A stretch of DNA of 64,000 nt from Echinometra lucunter (Eukaryota > Echinodermata > Echinoidea > Camarodonta > Echinometridae), in the NCBI GenBank assembly GCA_029962745.1, contig CM057154.1, positions 1,461,459 to 1,525,458 of the forward strand, in the 5' to 3' direction. This document shows, one piece after another, positions 11,689-23,981 of this stretch. The first letter of the stretch is position 1; every line of letters begins with the position of its first letter. The notes beneath the pieces are model-generated. The model was not told the origin of the DNA. It saw only the letters and a program-made list of their open reading frames with translations, and did no database searches. Both the position numbers and the translations under genes were made by a program.

Positions 11689-11958
11689 CTCTCTTTTAAA
11701 AAAAATATTAACAAGTTCACTCTGTTAAGGGTGAATTTCAGAAGTGAGTGCATTTAGAGTGAATTAAGAGTAAAAGAGGGGTGACCTTAGTGATCACTCA
11801 AGAATTTCGAGTAATCACTGAGGTGACCCCTAAAAGAGTGAATAAAGAGTGAATATAATTTTCTTACTTTTAATTCGCTCTTAATTCACTCTAAATTCAC
11901 TCTCTTCTGAAATTCACCCTAACAGAGTGAATGCATTCACTCTATTTTTTTAAGAGAG
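11689..11958. mobile_element. Hairpin MITE with TA target duplication
   Basis: A near-perfect inverted repeat over almost its whole 270 bases. Both ends begin CTCTCTT followed by an A-rich run when read inward. The arms carry multiple GAGTGAAT/ATTCACTC words and the centre is palindromic around GTGATCACTC. TA lies immediately outside each end (11687-11688 and 11959-11960). A TA duplication fits Tc1/mariner-type mobilisation. No transposase is encoded. RNA from either strand would fold into a long hairpin. Confidence 0.85.
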
Positions 11959-12380
11959 TAGAATTAATGAATTTTTGCTTTAAGTATCATCTGGGACTTA
12001 CACTATATAATTTTTATTATAGAGCTTTGTTCCTTTGCCTTGTGTTGGCATTTTGAAGTCAAACTGAATCAGCATATGGAATTACTTTGAAAGAATGAAA
12101 GAGAGGGAGAGAGGGGTTAATGGGGACCAATTGGTTTTAATGGGTGGATTTCAATGGGTTTGACACTACAGGTGCCAGGCTACATGGGCCTCCCAAATTT
12201 AGGTCTGAACCCACAAACTGAACAATTTTCACACAGGCCTCAATATATGCAGAGCTCAGAATTTCAACCCAGACCTTCTTTCTAAAATATTAGCGTGGAA
12301 GCATGGAAAAGGTGTCAGGCACAGAGTAAGGAAATACTTTAGATAACCTTGCACCGAGCTGACATCCTGGAGGTAGCAGA

Positions 12381-12523
12381 ATGAATACTTGCTTCAGAGA
12401 GAATTGGAAAGAGGCTATGTATAGCCACATCCAATCAGAGGGAGGGAAGGGATGGTACAAAGGTCAAGTTGTAGTGATCATGGAGGGTCTCTTGTGACCT
12501 CATCATTTTCGTTGCATGTATGG
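12381..12523. repeat. Dispersed repeat, copy 2 of 2
   Basis: Direct-orientation counterpart of 11512-11647, differing by scattered substitutions and small indels. Their spacing of about 870 bases suggests either a local duplication or two insertions of the same unknown element. Confidence 0.75.
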
Positions 12524-12680
12524 AATTGAGCGATAAAACCTGGAGGGTGTGAGGTTGGGTACGTCTTGGTAGAGATGGAGAGAGTGCGACTGTGTGAGAA
12601 AGAAGCAGGCCGGGAAAAAATCTTGGAATCTTGAAATAAACCAATCAGATGGATGGGGAGGTTCACGGTTGATCTGGAAG

Positions 12681-12710
12681 TTGGGGGGGGGGGTGGGGGG
12701 GAGGATGGTG
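12681..12710. repeat. Poly(G) run
   Basis: G-rich run interrupted by a T and an A. One of many G or C homopolymers in the window (others at 9978, 13018, 17281, 29310, 38062, 38601). Confidence 0.8.
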
Positions 12711-13824
12711 GCAATGTAGGCATGTTTGCTTTTGTTACCCTATTGGAATAGTGAATGTTACCAACTGGATTTACATTTAATATAGATCTTTTTGTCTTCT
12801 GAAGGCAATCCTAAAATGTTATTTCGTAAACTTGTTTATGCGATAGACTAATTACTCAATTGAGAAGACACAATGAGATAGTGCTAATGAAATACATGTT
12901 ATGTCATATACCATTTCCCAGTTTATTGCTTTAAATGAGTACCTAGGTTCATGTAGAGCAGGGCTTCCACACAAACCTTTTTTTCGTTGAAGTCCTGGAT
13001 TGAAATTTTTTAGATTGGGGGGGGGGGGTGGACCAAGATTTTTTTGGGAGGGGGGCCAAGTGTCCTGGACACCTGTTAATGGTGAGTCCTGTCAAGAGTA
13101 TCACATTTTGTACAGGAACTGCTAGAATTTGGGTAAGGAATAAAAAAAATCATCATTACTGCAAAGATATTCAGTTTCAAATAATATACCAACAAATAAT
13201 ATATGCACATAAATCATTCATTCATGGTTAACTTCAGTAATATTTTATGAAGGAAACTGCAAGGTTAAGAATCAGAATGTACTCTTTGATGTAGAGAGAA
13301 TCTCTCTTCTCTAGTAAGAACAAAAAAATGCAGGTCACAAAGCTACAGAAAAAAAAAGGTACTGGGTGACTTGTCATGTGAATGTTGCAGCAAATGTGAT
13401 CTTCGTCCACGAAATAGTAAAGGTCAACTCTGAAGCGATAGTTGTGGATTGATGCCCCGTAGCAACATAGGGGATGAACATACAATATGGGCAAATTATT
13501 TTCCCTTTTATCATGTCGAGTCAGAAAATTATATTAAATTTCAGAACCCACACAGAAAATGAGGCATGGAGAGTGATAAGCAACATATCTGGGTCTTGGG
13601 CAATTTGGACGGGAATTTATTGCAGTGGGGAGAGAAATAGGTAACATGTTTTACTGATAAAATGTGTGCAGGAAAATTGGGTTAAATATGATGACACTTT
13701 TCCTCCCCGTACCAATTGCCTTGAAAATGTCACCAGTACATGTATGATGATGAACGAGGAGCGTAGTAGAAGGCTAGGTACGGGTAGCTGTAGGCTAGTT
13801 GACAGCAAAGTGCATTAACCTAGG

Positions 13825-14324
13825 NNNNNNNNNNNNNNNNNNNNNNNNNNNNNNNNNNNNNNNNNNNNNNNNNNNNNNNNNNNNNNNNNNNNNNNNNNNN
13901 NNNNNNNNNNNNNNNNNNNNNNNNNNNNNNNNNNNNNNNNNNNNNNNNNNNNNNNNNNNNNNNNNNNNNNNNNNNNNNNNNNNNNNNNNNNNNNNNNNNN
14001 NNNNNNNNNNNNNNNNNNNNNNNNNNNNNNNNNNNNNNNNNNNNNNNNNNNNNNNNNNNNNNNNNNNNNNNNNNNNNNNNNNNNNNNNNNNNNNNNNNNN
14101 NNNNNNNNNNNNNNNNNNNNNNNNNNNNNNNNNNNNNNNNNNNNNNNNNNNNNNNNNNNNNNNNNNNNNNNNNNNNNNNNNNNNNNNNNNNNNNNNNNNN
14201 NNNNNNNNNNNNNNNNNNNNNNNNNNNNNNNNNNNNNNNNNNNNNNNNNNNNNNNNNNNNNNNNNNNNNNNNNNNNNNNNNNNNNNNNNNNNNNNNNNNN
14301 NNNNNNNNNNNNNNNNNNNNNNNN
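13825..14324. other. Assembly gap (500 N)
   Basis: Exactly 500 unknown bases, a placeholder size. The bases before it (GCAAAGTGCATTAACCTAGG) and after it (AAAGTGCATTAAACCTAGG) are nearly the same 19-20-base sequence, so the gap may be false or may hide a tandem copy. Open frames drawn through it are meaningless. Confidence 0.99.
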
Positions 14325-14356
14325 AAAGTGCATTAAACCTAGGCTGATATCCATAT

Positions 14357-14735
14357 TATTCTCTCCCTTCATCTCTCTATCTCTCTCTCTCACTGTTTTT
14401 GGTATATCTAAGTCTTTGTTGCTTTTTCTCTCGTCTCTTAGTGTATTTGTACTCTCCTTCTGACCGCCTCTCTCTCTCTCTCTTTCTCTTTCTTTCTCTC
14501 TCTCTCTCTTTCTTGATAGAATGTGTTCCTTTCTTTTCTCTACTACATGTATCTTCTTTCGGTCACCCTCTTCCCACCCTCGCCTAATTCTCTCACATCA
14601 CTCTCCCTTCTCCTCTCTCTCCCTATTTCCCTCTCATCTCTTCTTCCCATCTACCATTTTTTCTTCTTTTCCCCCTCTTCTTTTCTCTGCCCCTCTCTCT
14701 CTTTCTCCGTAACTCCCCTCTGCATATTTCTCTCT
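14357..14735. repeat. Pyrimidine-rich low-complexity tract
   Basis: About 380 bases of mostly C/T on the + strand, just after the gap, including uninterrupted (CT)n runs near 14468-14512. Such tracts often cause assembly breaks, which fits the neighbouring gap. Confidence 0.85.
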
Positions 14736-15048
14736 CCCTCCCTCATATGTTATCCCGCATTGTAGAATCCCAGCTTTTCTGTGCTTCACTCATCTGTCAT
14801 CTGACGCGTTTTTGCATCCGTGTGTCTGCTTTTCTCGACTGATAGATAATTCTCCTTCCTCGCAATTCTCTCTCGCACCATTTCATAGAATAACAATCCA
14901 CGACATATATCTCACTGGGCAGCTGTAATATGTATTGATGCCACCGATGAAAACGATGATGACCAATTTGTAATGACCATTGCCCACATGCATCGTTCAT
15001 CATATTCTCTTTCTCTCCCAGTAACTCTCTGTGCATCATATCTAGTCC

Positions 15049-15150
15049 TTAAATAATAATAATAATTATAATGATAATGATAATCCATTTTTGCATAGCG
15101 CATATCACAGTATTATCTAACATCTCTATGCACTTCCATAGGACTATGGA
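15049..15150. mobile_element. Short retroelement-like repeat with an '(AAT)n ... GCATAGCGCATATCAC' body
   Basis: An AAT/AATG-rich head is followed by a body of the form TTTGCATAGCGCATATCACA ... TCTATGCACTT. A related body (CATTTGTATAGCGCCATTTATC ... CAAAGGCGCG) sits at 38655-38720. Elements of this form are scattered in many marine invertebrate genomes to my knowledge, but I cannot name the family. The shared pattern between the two loci is what I can see directly. Confidence 0.45.
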
Positions 15151-15239
15151 ATAAGAATAAAAAATAGAAAGATAAAGAAATTCCAGAGTTGAAAAAAATG
15201 TTCTTTAGTTAGACATACTACACAATTTTTTGGAGTACA

Positions 15240-15493
15240 GTGTAGATGTATTTCCTATATATGTATACATATGAAATACATTTGACATGTATTTGTATCT
15301 ACAGTAATCTATTCCTTTGCATTTGTATTGTTTTGTCTTGGTATCTATTGTAATATTTTGCCATTCTCATTTTATCACAAAAAACAGTTTATATGTACTG
15401 AAGACACTGCCCTGTATAAAGAAAACAGTAAATGAATACATGTAAATAAATAAATAAATAAATAGATAAATAAATGACTGAATAAATAAATAC
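15240..15493 (+). mobile_element. Possible 3' end of a non-LTR retrotransposon with an (AAAT)n tail
   Basis: AT-rich sequence ending in a clean AAAT/AAATAAAT tetranucleotide run (15443-15493). Many LINE families end in short tandem repeats, and the preceding bases resemble an untranslated 3' end. No reverse-transcriptase coding is present. The tetranucleotide run itself is certain; the LINE origin is a guess. Confidence 0.3.
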
Positions 15494-15660
15494 ATGTATT
15501 CATGGATTAGCATTGGCAGCAGATTTTTCTTCTTTTACTGGACAGCTGTTTAGCAAAAGATAATGATGTTTATCAAAAGTAATTATCAAGCAGTTGTAAT
15601 GATGATGAATTGCATGTATCTTTAATGGAAAATAAATTGCAAAGAAAATAATTAATATAA

Positions 15661-15925
15661 TTATTTTTTTAGCAATTTGTTATACATATTTTATATGTAC
15701 ATAGGCCCATGTGATAGCACAGTTGGAAGCACTTACTAGTTATACTCTGCAATATTGCTATGAAGAAGATTTTTATTGTTCCATTCAGTATATCTTAGTT
15801 GAAAGCAAAAGTGGAAGAGAGAAGAATAGTTTATAGAATTAATTATTCTTTCTTTAGCAAGTTGTTACACATATTCTATAAGCGCATAGGCTCATATGCT
15901 TATGTCACAGTTAGACACACCATCA
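15661..15925. repeat. Diverged tandem duplication, spacing about 185 bp
   Basis: The segment starting AGCAATTTGTTATACATATT at 15671 recurs at 15856 (AGCAAGTTGTTACACATATT), and similarity continues through 'CATAGGCYCAT' and 'CACAGTTRGA'. The two copies are clearly related but diverged. No known family is recognised. Confidence 0.7.
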
Positions 15926-16977
15926 CTCTTCAAAACTGCATTTGCAAGGCTGCAGAATTTCATTGTATTCTGAAATACGTTGCAGGTATTTTTAGATCTG
16001 GATATAGATGGTATAGATAGTAAGATTGATGAGTATCTGGACTTGCAGAGAGGAAATGTGTAGATACTGAGTATAGGTGACAGCTCAGTTCCTATGCTTC
16101 TCCTTGTCGAGGGATATTTATAGCCTGTTTCACCTCTGTCTTCCATGCAATGTGATTAGGATCTAACAAGATGCCAAAAGACAAGAGAGGAGAAGAATCG
16201 CATTTATATGATCCCGGCTTCATCTAACCAAAGATGCTGCTCAAGCAAATCCAATGAAAGCTGTATTTGTATTTATATGTAGGTTCATCAGAGGTATGAT
16301 GTGGAAAGGTTAGATAGATTAGAGGGGAGGGGTAACAGTTTTGGTTCCTAATTTCCATCATATAGTTGTACATCACATTTATGTTGACTTCCTCTGCATT
16401 ACTCAGCAATGAAGATGGCATCTATTGTTGCATATGAATTTAGCTTCATGGCATGTATATGTAGTTCCTTAAAGAGTATGATACATGCCTAAAAAGGGGG
16501 ATATCTTAGGCAACCCAGGTATCCATCATGCCCCCCTCCTTTTACCCCCCCCCCCCTCACCCCACCCCACCCCTTTACAATTCAAGCCGCATGTGATGAT
16601 GATACAACATGGCAGGTATTGATTTCCCTCTGCCAGATTTCATATTGATTACCCAGAAATTTAATGTGCCTTCGGAGACTTGTGAGAAGCTCTTTTCCGC
16701 CTTCCTTGTTGCAAGCAGCCAGCCAGCGACTTACCCACCCTGCGCTGGCTGCCCGTGGAGGAAGCATGCACGCAGATGGTCCCGTTAAACCGCTTCTTTT
16801 GTTGCCGCTTTACAAGTTTTCCCTGTTTTTAATCTTCCCCCGTTTGCCTTTACATGGACGTGACACCTTTGAAAAGTAGTGACGTCTGCGAGCCGATAGA
16901 TTTGACATGTTTCCAGCGCTGGTCGTAGTTGACGAGGCTGTATGGCGTGTAATGAAATTTTGTGTCAGATAATGAAG

Positions 16978-17047
16978 GATTGATTGATTGGTTGAAAGAA
17001 TGAATGAATGAAAGAATGGATGAATGAATGAATGAATGAATGAATGA
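16978..17047. repeat. (TGAA)n microsatellite
   Basis: Imperfect TGAA/TGAT tetranucleotide array of about 17 units. It generates the Ser-Ile-His repeat in a chance minus-strand frame. Confidence 0.9.
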
Positions 17048-18185
17048 TGGGGTGGAAGAAGCTAGAGGGGAAATTACGTCAGTTCTATTCATTCATCAAG
17101 CCAAATGGATAAGTGAGATCAATAAAGGAAAGGGTAAATCCTCTGTTTGCTGCAGTCAAACTCACTTGAAGTATGTTGAGGGGTGGCCATATTCAGTAAC
17201 AAAGAGCTTGTTAAATATCAGAAAGTGCATCTAATAAGAAAACATATGTAGTGATGTGGAATTTGATATGGAGGAGTAGGAGGGGGGGGGGGGAATGTCT
17301 CAGCTGCAACAGGAATGACATGCTACCACTCATAACGACCAGCCACTAAGGCACCCGTCAACTTGAACTCGGTGTCACGCAACCTTTCATTTCTTACGAA
17401 AGGTCTACCTTCCTCAATGCCCTCACACCAAGTTTCATGCTGGTCTTAGAATGACAGCAATGCTGCCAGATTTGCCTCATGTTTTCTGTCAGTACTTTTA
17501 AAAGATTAGTCCCAGTGCATGAAGGACAGTAGGACTTGACATTGGCTAATGGACTCAAAGATCAATCTACCTTGATGAGAAACAGATGTAGATTCACATG
17601 ACCATAACTCTGTGTAAAAATTATATTTTCTTCATGAGAAGCTCGTTTTGGATCTGCTGAAGTGAATGCGAGATTCTCTCAATTTCTTTTACTTAGTTTC
17701 ATTGTTTTGTGCTTGAGCTTATTTAGAGTTTTCAGATCTTTTTTTTTTATTTTCCAGAGCTCTTTTCTAGCTTTCAAGAGCGCTTTTGAAGCTGAATTCA
17801 TCTTACTTCTTTAGCAAAAGAGTAACTGAAACACTCAAATTGACAGAACATTTCATTTCACTTATATTTTTCTCTCTGTCTGTCTGTCTCTCTCTCTCTC
17901 ACCTTCCCTTTCTTCCTCCTGTACTACTGATTAAAAGATAGACCTACAAATGTAGGCCTAGATTGTTTTTCCTCTCTGAATTCCATGTCATTTTTCTTTT
18001 TGGTATATTAAGGCAAGTTTCATTGAGAACCAAGACATAACCTCTGATCCTCTTAGATTTCATGCCATCTTTTCAAATTCAAGCATGTTTATCATAGAGA
18101 AACGGAACCCATTGTATCCTATGGAAAACATTGCATGACTCATTTTTTTTTGGAGGAGATAAATCTCCCGACATCTGTCTCTTGT

Positions 18186-18222
18186 CTCGTCTCTCTCCCC
18201 CCCTCTCTCTCTCCCTCTCTTT
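18186..18222. repeat. CT-rich run
   Basis: Short (CT)n run with an internal C homopolymer. A smaller one lies at 17874-17902. Confidence 0.8.
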
Positions 18223-18519
18223 GTACCTGTCTGTAACCTCGTGTCAGAGGTGAAGTTGGTAACAAGCTAGTACCATTAGAGTACCGAACAGCTCCCTCGA
18301 GAGTTCACTTTTACTGCATTTCCAAATAAAGTTCAAGCAATATCCAGGTTCAAGAGCAGTTGCCATTGCAGCTTGTTATGAATGTAAAAAATAAAACTCG
18401 GAATCATCTCAGAATGATTGATACAACCCACTCTTTGAAAATTTGAATAATTCCGTCTTCCTCTCTAAATCTTCCCTTCTCTCTTAGCCATTTTAACTTT
18501 TTTAACTTTGGTTATTTTA

Positions 18520-18709
18520 TTCATATACATGTATTTGCAGTAATATATAAAATCTAGTGAAACATGTGGCATATACGTGTACTTTTAATTATGTAAATAA
18601 TGGCACTATTATAATCTGTACACTTGTTTTAAATGACTTTGTATATCCATGTGCAATTCAGTATATGTAACTGCGATGTATGATCTAATAAATACCATAC
18701 CATACCATA
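18520..18709 (+). mobile_element. Possible LINE 3' end with an (ATACC)n tail
   Basis: AT-rich sequence containing 'GATCTAATAAATACC', with an AATAAA-like signal, then a pentanucleotide tail ATACCATACCATACC (about 18692-18708). A short tandem tail directly after an AATAAA is typical of CR1/L2-like retrotransposon 3' ends. No coding part is present, so this is tentative. Confidence 0.35.
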
Positions 18710-18710
18710 A

Positions 18711-18962
18711 TACTCCTTCCTGTCCATTGTGAAAAAGAAAATTAGTTTGACTTTAAACTCTAATATTGTGTTAAAATATAAAAATAAGAAAATTCACAAT
18801 TTCAAAGATACTTGTGCCATTCTGTTTTGATTCTGGTGATGATACTCCTTCCTGTCCACTGTGAAAAGAAAATTTGTTTAACTTTTAACTCCTATGTTGT
18901 GTTTAGATTTAAAAACAAGAACATTCACTATTTTGAAGATACTTGTGCCATTCTGTTTTGTT
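18711..18962. repeat. Tandem duplication, 132-bp unit, two copies
   Basis: TACTCCTTCCTGTCCA begins copy 1 at 18711 and copy 2 at 18843. Both copies end with GATACTTGTGCCATTCTGTT. Divergence is modest (scattered substitutions and small indels), so this duplication is younger than the ~190-bp ones elsewhere in the window. Confidence 0.9.
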
Positions 18963-21639
18963 CAATATTTTGTCGAAGGTAAAGTGACATTTCTGGAATC
19001 TGAAAGTTTAGAAATGTGCTTATTTATACCTGAGACATATAAGCTTCATTTCACCCTGTCAGAGATCATTCATAATCTTCCATGACAACATTAGACAATT
19101 TAGAGCATAGTCTCCTCAGCTTTGGAAAAAATGAAATATTTTATAATTTTCACTTCAACGTGGTAAGATTACTCAGCCTTTGTCCAACAGCAATATGAGG
19201 AACCCTTAATGGTTTATTGAAATCCTCAAGACATCAATATCACTTTCATCTTGTCTTATATTTGGCCTTACTGCTCGATCTTTTATCATGTCACTTGTTT
19301 TTCGTCACAAGTACCTCCAAATCCTTCACAAAAGACCAGAGCCACTTATTTCTTCTTGTTACGGTCGAGCTAAAAGCTTGGTAAAGCCATGTTTCCCGAA
19401 GCCCTGGCCATAGATAAGCATTACATCTTAATAGGCTGTAGAGTTTCTTTGTAAGGTTAATAGAGGCTGCAGAGTGTCTTGGACATCTTTTATACCATCC
19501 GGCCGAGAGCCATAAGGGTGTTAAGTCTTTGTTAAATGATAGGCGTTAATGCCATTCTTGCCCTGAGCAGGCTATAAAAGGTGATACATGGACTCGTAAA
19601 CGATGTCAGGTTGTAAGAGGTTTTTTAAATCTCCCAAACTGGAGTGATTTTCTTTTATATGAGGCAATATTTCAGAAGAGCTGTGTTGTAAAACATGAAC
19701 TGAAAGGTGCCCTGATGTGATCTAGATTTTGCTTACCACAAGGGGGAATCAGATAGATGGTTTTTGCTATTTTTTGCGACAATGGATGCTTTGTTTGGAT
19801 TTATCCAGGAGCAGTAATTTGATATCCTTTCAGTAGGAATTAGAAAAAAAATATGATATGATACGATGTGATAGAAATCAAATGAGTAATTATTACATAT
19901 TGTAACACTGACCTATCAAAGAAGAAAGCTTTATGTATTAGTCATTTCCAAAGCTGTGATTTCTCTCTCCCCCATTGACAAAAGAAACAACTATACACTT
20001 AACCGAAGAGATCAGACTTTGTTATTCGATGCAGTTGGAAATAAACTTTGCCTTGTCATTCTTTTCCGCACATAATCCCCTGTTTACAATGTAACAAATC
20101 CGGGCTGTGAGATCCATTGCAGTTAAACAAAGTCCTTGTTAAATCTAATATACCACATCTCAAAGAAACCAATTTACTTGAAATGACAGTCATCTAGCCT
20201 GATTTTTTTGTTCGGTTTTAATCTAAACATAAAGGTGCTGTGTTTTGTCAAGCGTTAGTGCAGAAAAAGACACCAACTCATACTAGGTGTCACCCCTGCT
20301 TTGGTTTATAATGGCCTATTCTCTTCTATTTACTCAAGCTAAAATTACAAGACTGGTATCAGTTTCTCTCGGCATGTGACGCCTCCGACTGTGTATAAGA
20401 TGTTGGTTCCAGTATTGTGGAAGAGCAGTGACCTGGAGAGACCAGTCTGCTATGGTTTCGTGAACAGGGAGGTTTATTTTAGAGGAATCTGAAAATGATT
20501 AAAACCGATCTCACCCTGCTAGGCCAGGGTGTCATGCCCACCTACTGTTCGGTTTCAGAACGCCTTGTTCTTACCTTGAACTGCAGAAAAATATGGGAGA
20601 CCGAAAAAATGTACGAAGGTTAGAAAAGGGAAAATAAAAAGCGTGAAATGGCACAAAGACAATCAGACTTTGGTAGAAATATTTTAGATGTAAGTAATGT
20701 TAAATTGATTCTTAGCTTTTCAGCCCTTGCAAGGCTGCAAATGAGATCCTGGTCCCTTCTTCTGTTGTTTTGTAATAAAAGAAACATGATTCTGAGATAA
20801 TACTAGTACTTAGACAATGAACAAATAAAACTCATTAGGTGCAATTTGACCTTTTTGCTAGCCTCTGTAGTGAAATGACAACTGAAATTACATTTACTCT
20901 AACATTTAGCCGATAGCATTTTCATAGGGGAGGGGATATCAAATATAAATATTATGGAACTAGGGCCCCTCCTTGTCATGTTACAAGAAATTAACAAGAA
21001 ACAAAGAAAGAATGTTGCTTTGCTTTGAGGTACTTAGCCCAGATACTCAGAACTGTTGAGAAAGACATCAGAGTGTTTATGTGTAATATGTCATTGACAT
21101 GCCGATTCTCTGGAGACCATGTTGCATGGTTCAAGTGCCTTTGGTCTTCTCCAAAGATGAACAAAGAGGGTGGTCTTACTGTTCAACGAACCCCAGATGT
21201 AATGAAGGCATCAGAGTGAATCTCCTCCATTATGAACCTGTAACTAGTAATGATTCTGAAAAAGAATTTGTCTTAAGTCTGATGTATCAAAAAATTTCTT
21301 AGTATCCAGCCTCTCTGTTGTAATGGCAATATAGATGATGGTGATGTTGCTTCTTTGGTTTTTCCATATGACACAAGGATACAAGGAAGTTAGGATTTTG
21401 ATTCTTTTAAAAAAAGTTTAATTTCTCATGAGACTAGTCTCAAGAACGGGTATATAATTGTGAACCCTTTGTATTTATGAATGGTTTTGCAGTAAAGTGA
21501 ATGTACAGCTATTTTCATCCATTTTGATTTAATATGGGCAGGCATTCCTCCATTGCATGATGAATAAATCACTTGTATATCATTCAAAGATGAGGATAAA
21601 CATGAAAGTATGTTAATTACAACTCATGCAGGTCAAGAG
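18963..21639. other. Unannotated intronic sequence
   Basis: Complex AT-rich sequence with no recognisable gene, transposon terminus or array. Some parts (about 19350-19640 and 20340-20560) are less AT-rich and contain no simple repeat; they might be conserved non-coding DNA, but nothing specific is visible. Confidence 0.4.
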
Positions 21640-21782
21640 ATGTCTCTTCAAGGAATACTGGATTTCGATTGGCTGTTGAGCAACATGCCATGCTCAACAG
21701 CCAATCAAAATCCAGTTTTCCATGAAGAGTTACTATAATAGCAAAGTTACTGTTATAGTAAGTTTTATGCAACAGGCCCCTG
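21640..21782 (-). mobile_element. Hairpin MITE of the 'GGGGCCTGTTGCATAAAACTT' type
   Basis: Two arms face each other around 21685: CTGGATTTCGATTGGCTGTT and its complement AACAGCCAATCAAAATCCAG. The right arm runs on through AAAGTTACTGTTATAGTAAG to a terminus reading GGGGCCTGTTGCATAAAACT on the minus strand. The left arm stops early, so the element is truncated. A single-arm relative is at 33829-33922. Confidence 0.75.
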
Positions 21783-23069
21783 GTAATGATAGGAAATGAT
21801 TTGTAAGGAATCCAACCGAACTCACACTGTGTATCCTTGATAGAAAATGAATGTTCCCTGCCAAACAAGTTTGCTGGAAAAAAACAACAACTGAAAATGA
21901 GCAAGAAAAAATGAGAATGCAAACGTTTGATCCAGATCCATATTCATAATGCATGATCTCCATTAGTAAATGCAAAATATAATTTTACTTAAATGTGATT
22001 TCCTACATGTTTTTGTTAGTCTGTATATTGTTGGTCCAAATATATTATACAGTATTAGCCTCTCTGAGTTTTCCTTGAAATAGAGTTTCATCATCAGAGC
22101 TCATTCATGTTGATCTTTAATGCTTATCATGTTATGGGAATTGAACAGATTGTAGTGTTTGCATGGGGATGTTGTGAGAGGTGTTTTCTAAGGACTAATC
22201 AATGACTTAGCTTTGTTATCCTCTTCAGCCCCCTAAAGAGGTAGAAGGCACGCCCCTGTCTCTCGTAACACGACACAAACAACCTACGAATGAAGAAATA
22301 CAGACCTATACCCAGGAAAGTCTTGAAGTGAAGTACATGATACGATAGTTGCCAGAGAGATAGAATCGGTAAATGGCATGGCGTGTAAACTCTAAAGTGG
22401 TCTACCAAATGTTATGTTGCATCTCTCAAGATCTTCATAATGGCGTAAGCATCGAACGTTGGCAATCTGCAACGTGTGAAAGAGATTAAAGTAAATTACA
22501 TACCTTGCTTGTCAGAAATACACAAGATTAGCGGACTGTTATTACATCATGTCCCAAACGCGTGTCTACTCCTGTATTGTTGTTTATTTGTGATGTCAAT
22601 ATTCTAATCTGTCTTTTGAGTGTCCACCTTATTTATGGGTTTAAGGATGAAATAGATGTTGGTAAACTGATTTTCAATAACACCAGGGTTATCATCTAGT
22701 CCTTCCTATGACAAAAAGAGACTTGATATTGTATGTATTTCCATATTTTCTGAAGCATTTCCAAATAAGGATGGAAGGAACAGGGGAGGGAGAAGAGTGA
22801 AAGGAATATTTGGATGGAAGGGCGAGTATAAGAATGTTGGGTAATCAGCATCCCTCTTCACTATGACCTCTGCACGTTGCAATGGCTGTGTGATAGAAGA
22901 GCAGGGAGAGGAGTAGGGACATAGAAAGAAGAGTTTATAAACACTGTCAAGGGAGATGTGCTGAATATAAACAAAAGGCTTTGAGGGATTTGCTCTGATC
23001 AAAGGTATACACCAACCACACTCCCAGAGGAATCGCCTCTGATCAGGCCGTACTTGGGCTATTTGTGAT

Positions 23070-23570
23070 GGGGTATATTTTTAGAAAAATATGGATTTCC
23101 ACATCTTCCTGAATGATTTTGTGGTAAATTTTGTCCAGGAAATTAGCGAATATTATCAGATATCATCTGAGGGAAGCTTTCCATTACTCAGTGGTGAAAG
23201 GGTTTGTGAAAGATCATATTAGAAACTCTTGAAAGGCAGAAGGTCACTAGTTAAAGATCTTAGCAAGAAGACCTATAGTACAAATTTCATTTTTTTTAAA
23301 TGTCGATTTTGTGATTAAGTAGTAAATTTCTGCAGGAAGGCAGTAAAGTTATCAGATATACAACAAAAGCCTTTTGGTACCGCTGGAAAATACATAATGA
23401 GGTTTGAATAGTTGATCAGTTGTGCTATGAACCAAGGGAGAGTCTTTACGAAAAAGTTACTAATTACAGAGGGGAAAATGACAAATAGATTTCCTGATTC
23501 GGTAGAAAATTCCTAAAGGAAGGAAGTAAAGTAATCAGATATGTGTAGAAGTCTTTTTTTTACCCAGTAG
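23070..23570. repeat. Three diverged tandem units of about 185-195 bp
   Basis: A block of the form 'TTTGTG...GTAAATT...CAGGAA...AGTAAAGTTATCAGATAT' occurs three times; the shared word ATCAGATAT starts near 23156, 23350 and 23534. Each block is followed by related text (AAAGG, GGTCACTAGTTA / AAAGTTACTAATTA). The copies are well diverged. Family not recognised. Confidence 0.6.
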
Positions 23571-23573
23571 ATA

Positions 23574-23981
23574 GGTCCTCATCAGCTCGAGCACGAGGAA
23601 TAGCCTGTTATGAATAGCCCGCTATTTGGGGGATCTTGTGTATTAGCCCGAACTCCGCTGAAGCGTGCAATTGCGTCCTCATCAGCTCAAACTCTGCATA
23701 TTGCAATCTTGCTCGAGCTATAGCCCGATGTTGGCGCACATACATGATGGAACTGGAGAAGCTAGCTCTTGAAGCTTGAGCTGATTAGAATGCTTTGAAA
23801 ATAGCCCACTAATATGCAAATTAGCAGACTATTCTGCAATGAGTCCAATTATACTTTTTGAGCAAATTAGCGCACTAATTCAGTCTTCATCTGAAAATTA
23901 GCTCGCTATATCCCTGATCTGGCTATTTCTTGGGACCAGAAATAGCTGGCTATTCTTCAAACCCAAGCTGATTGAAGACCC
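23574..23981. mobile_element. Inverted-repeat DNA element with internal repeats
   Basis: The left end GGTCCTCATCAGCTCGAG and the right end (read inward on the minus strand, GGGTCTTCAATCAGCTTGGG) match, and similarity continues through GAATAGCC and GCTATT, giving imperfect terminal repeats of about 45 bases. The left-end motif recurs inside at about 23689 (CCTCATCAGCTCAAACTC). 'TAGCCCGCTA'-type words are scattered through it. No clear target duplication and no transposase. Confidence 0.65.

Noticed and set aside
13799..14393. 180-190-codon open frames
   Set aside because: They run through 500 unknown bases.
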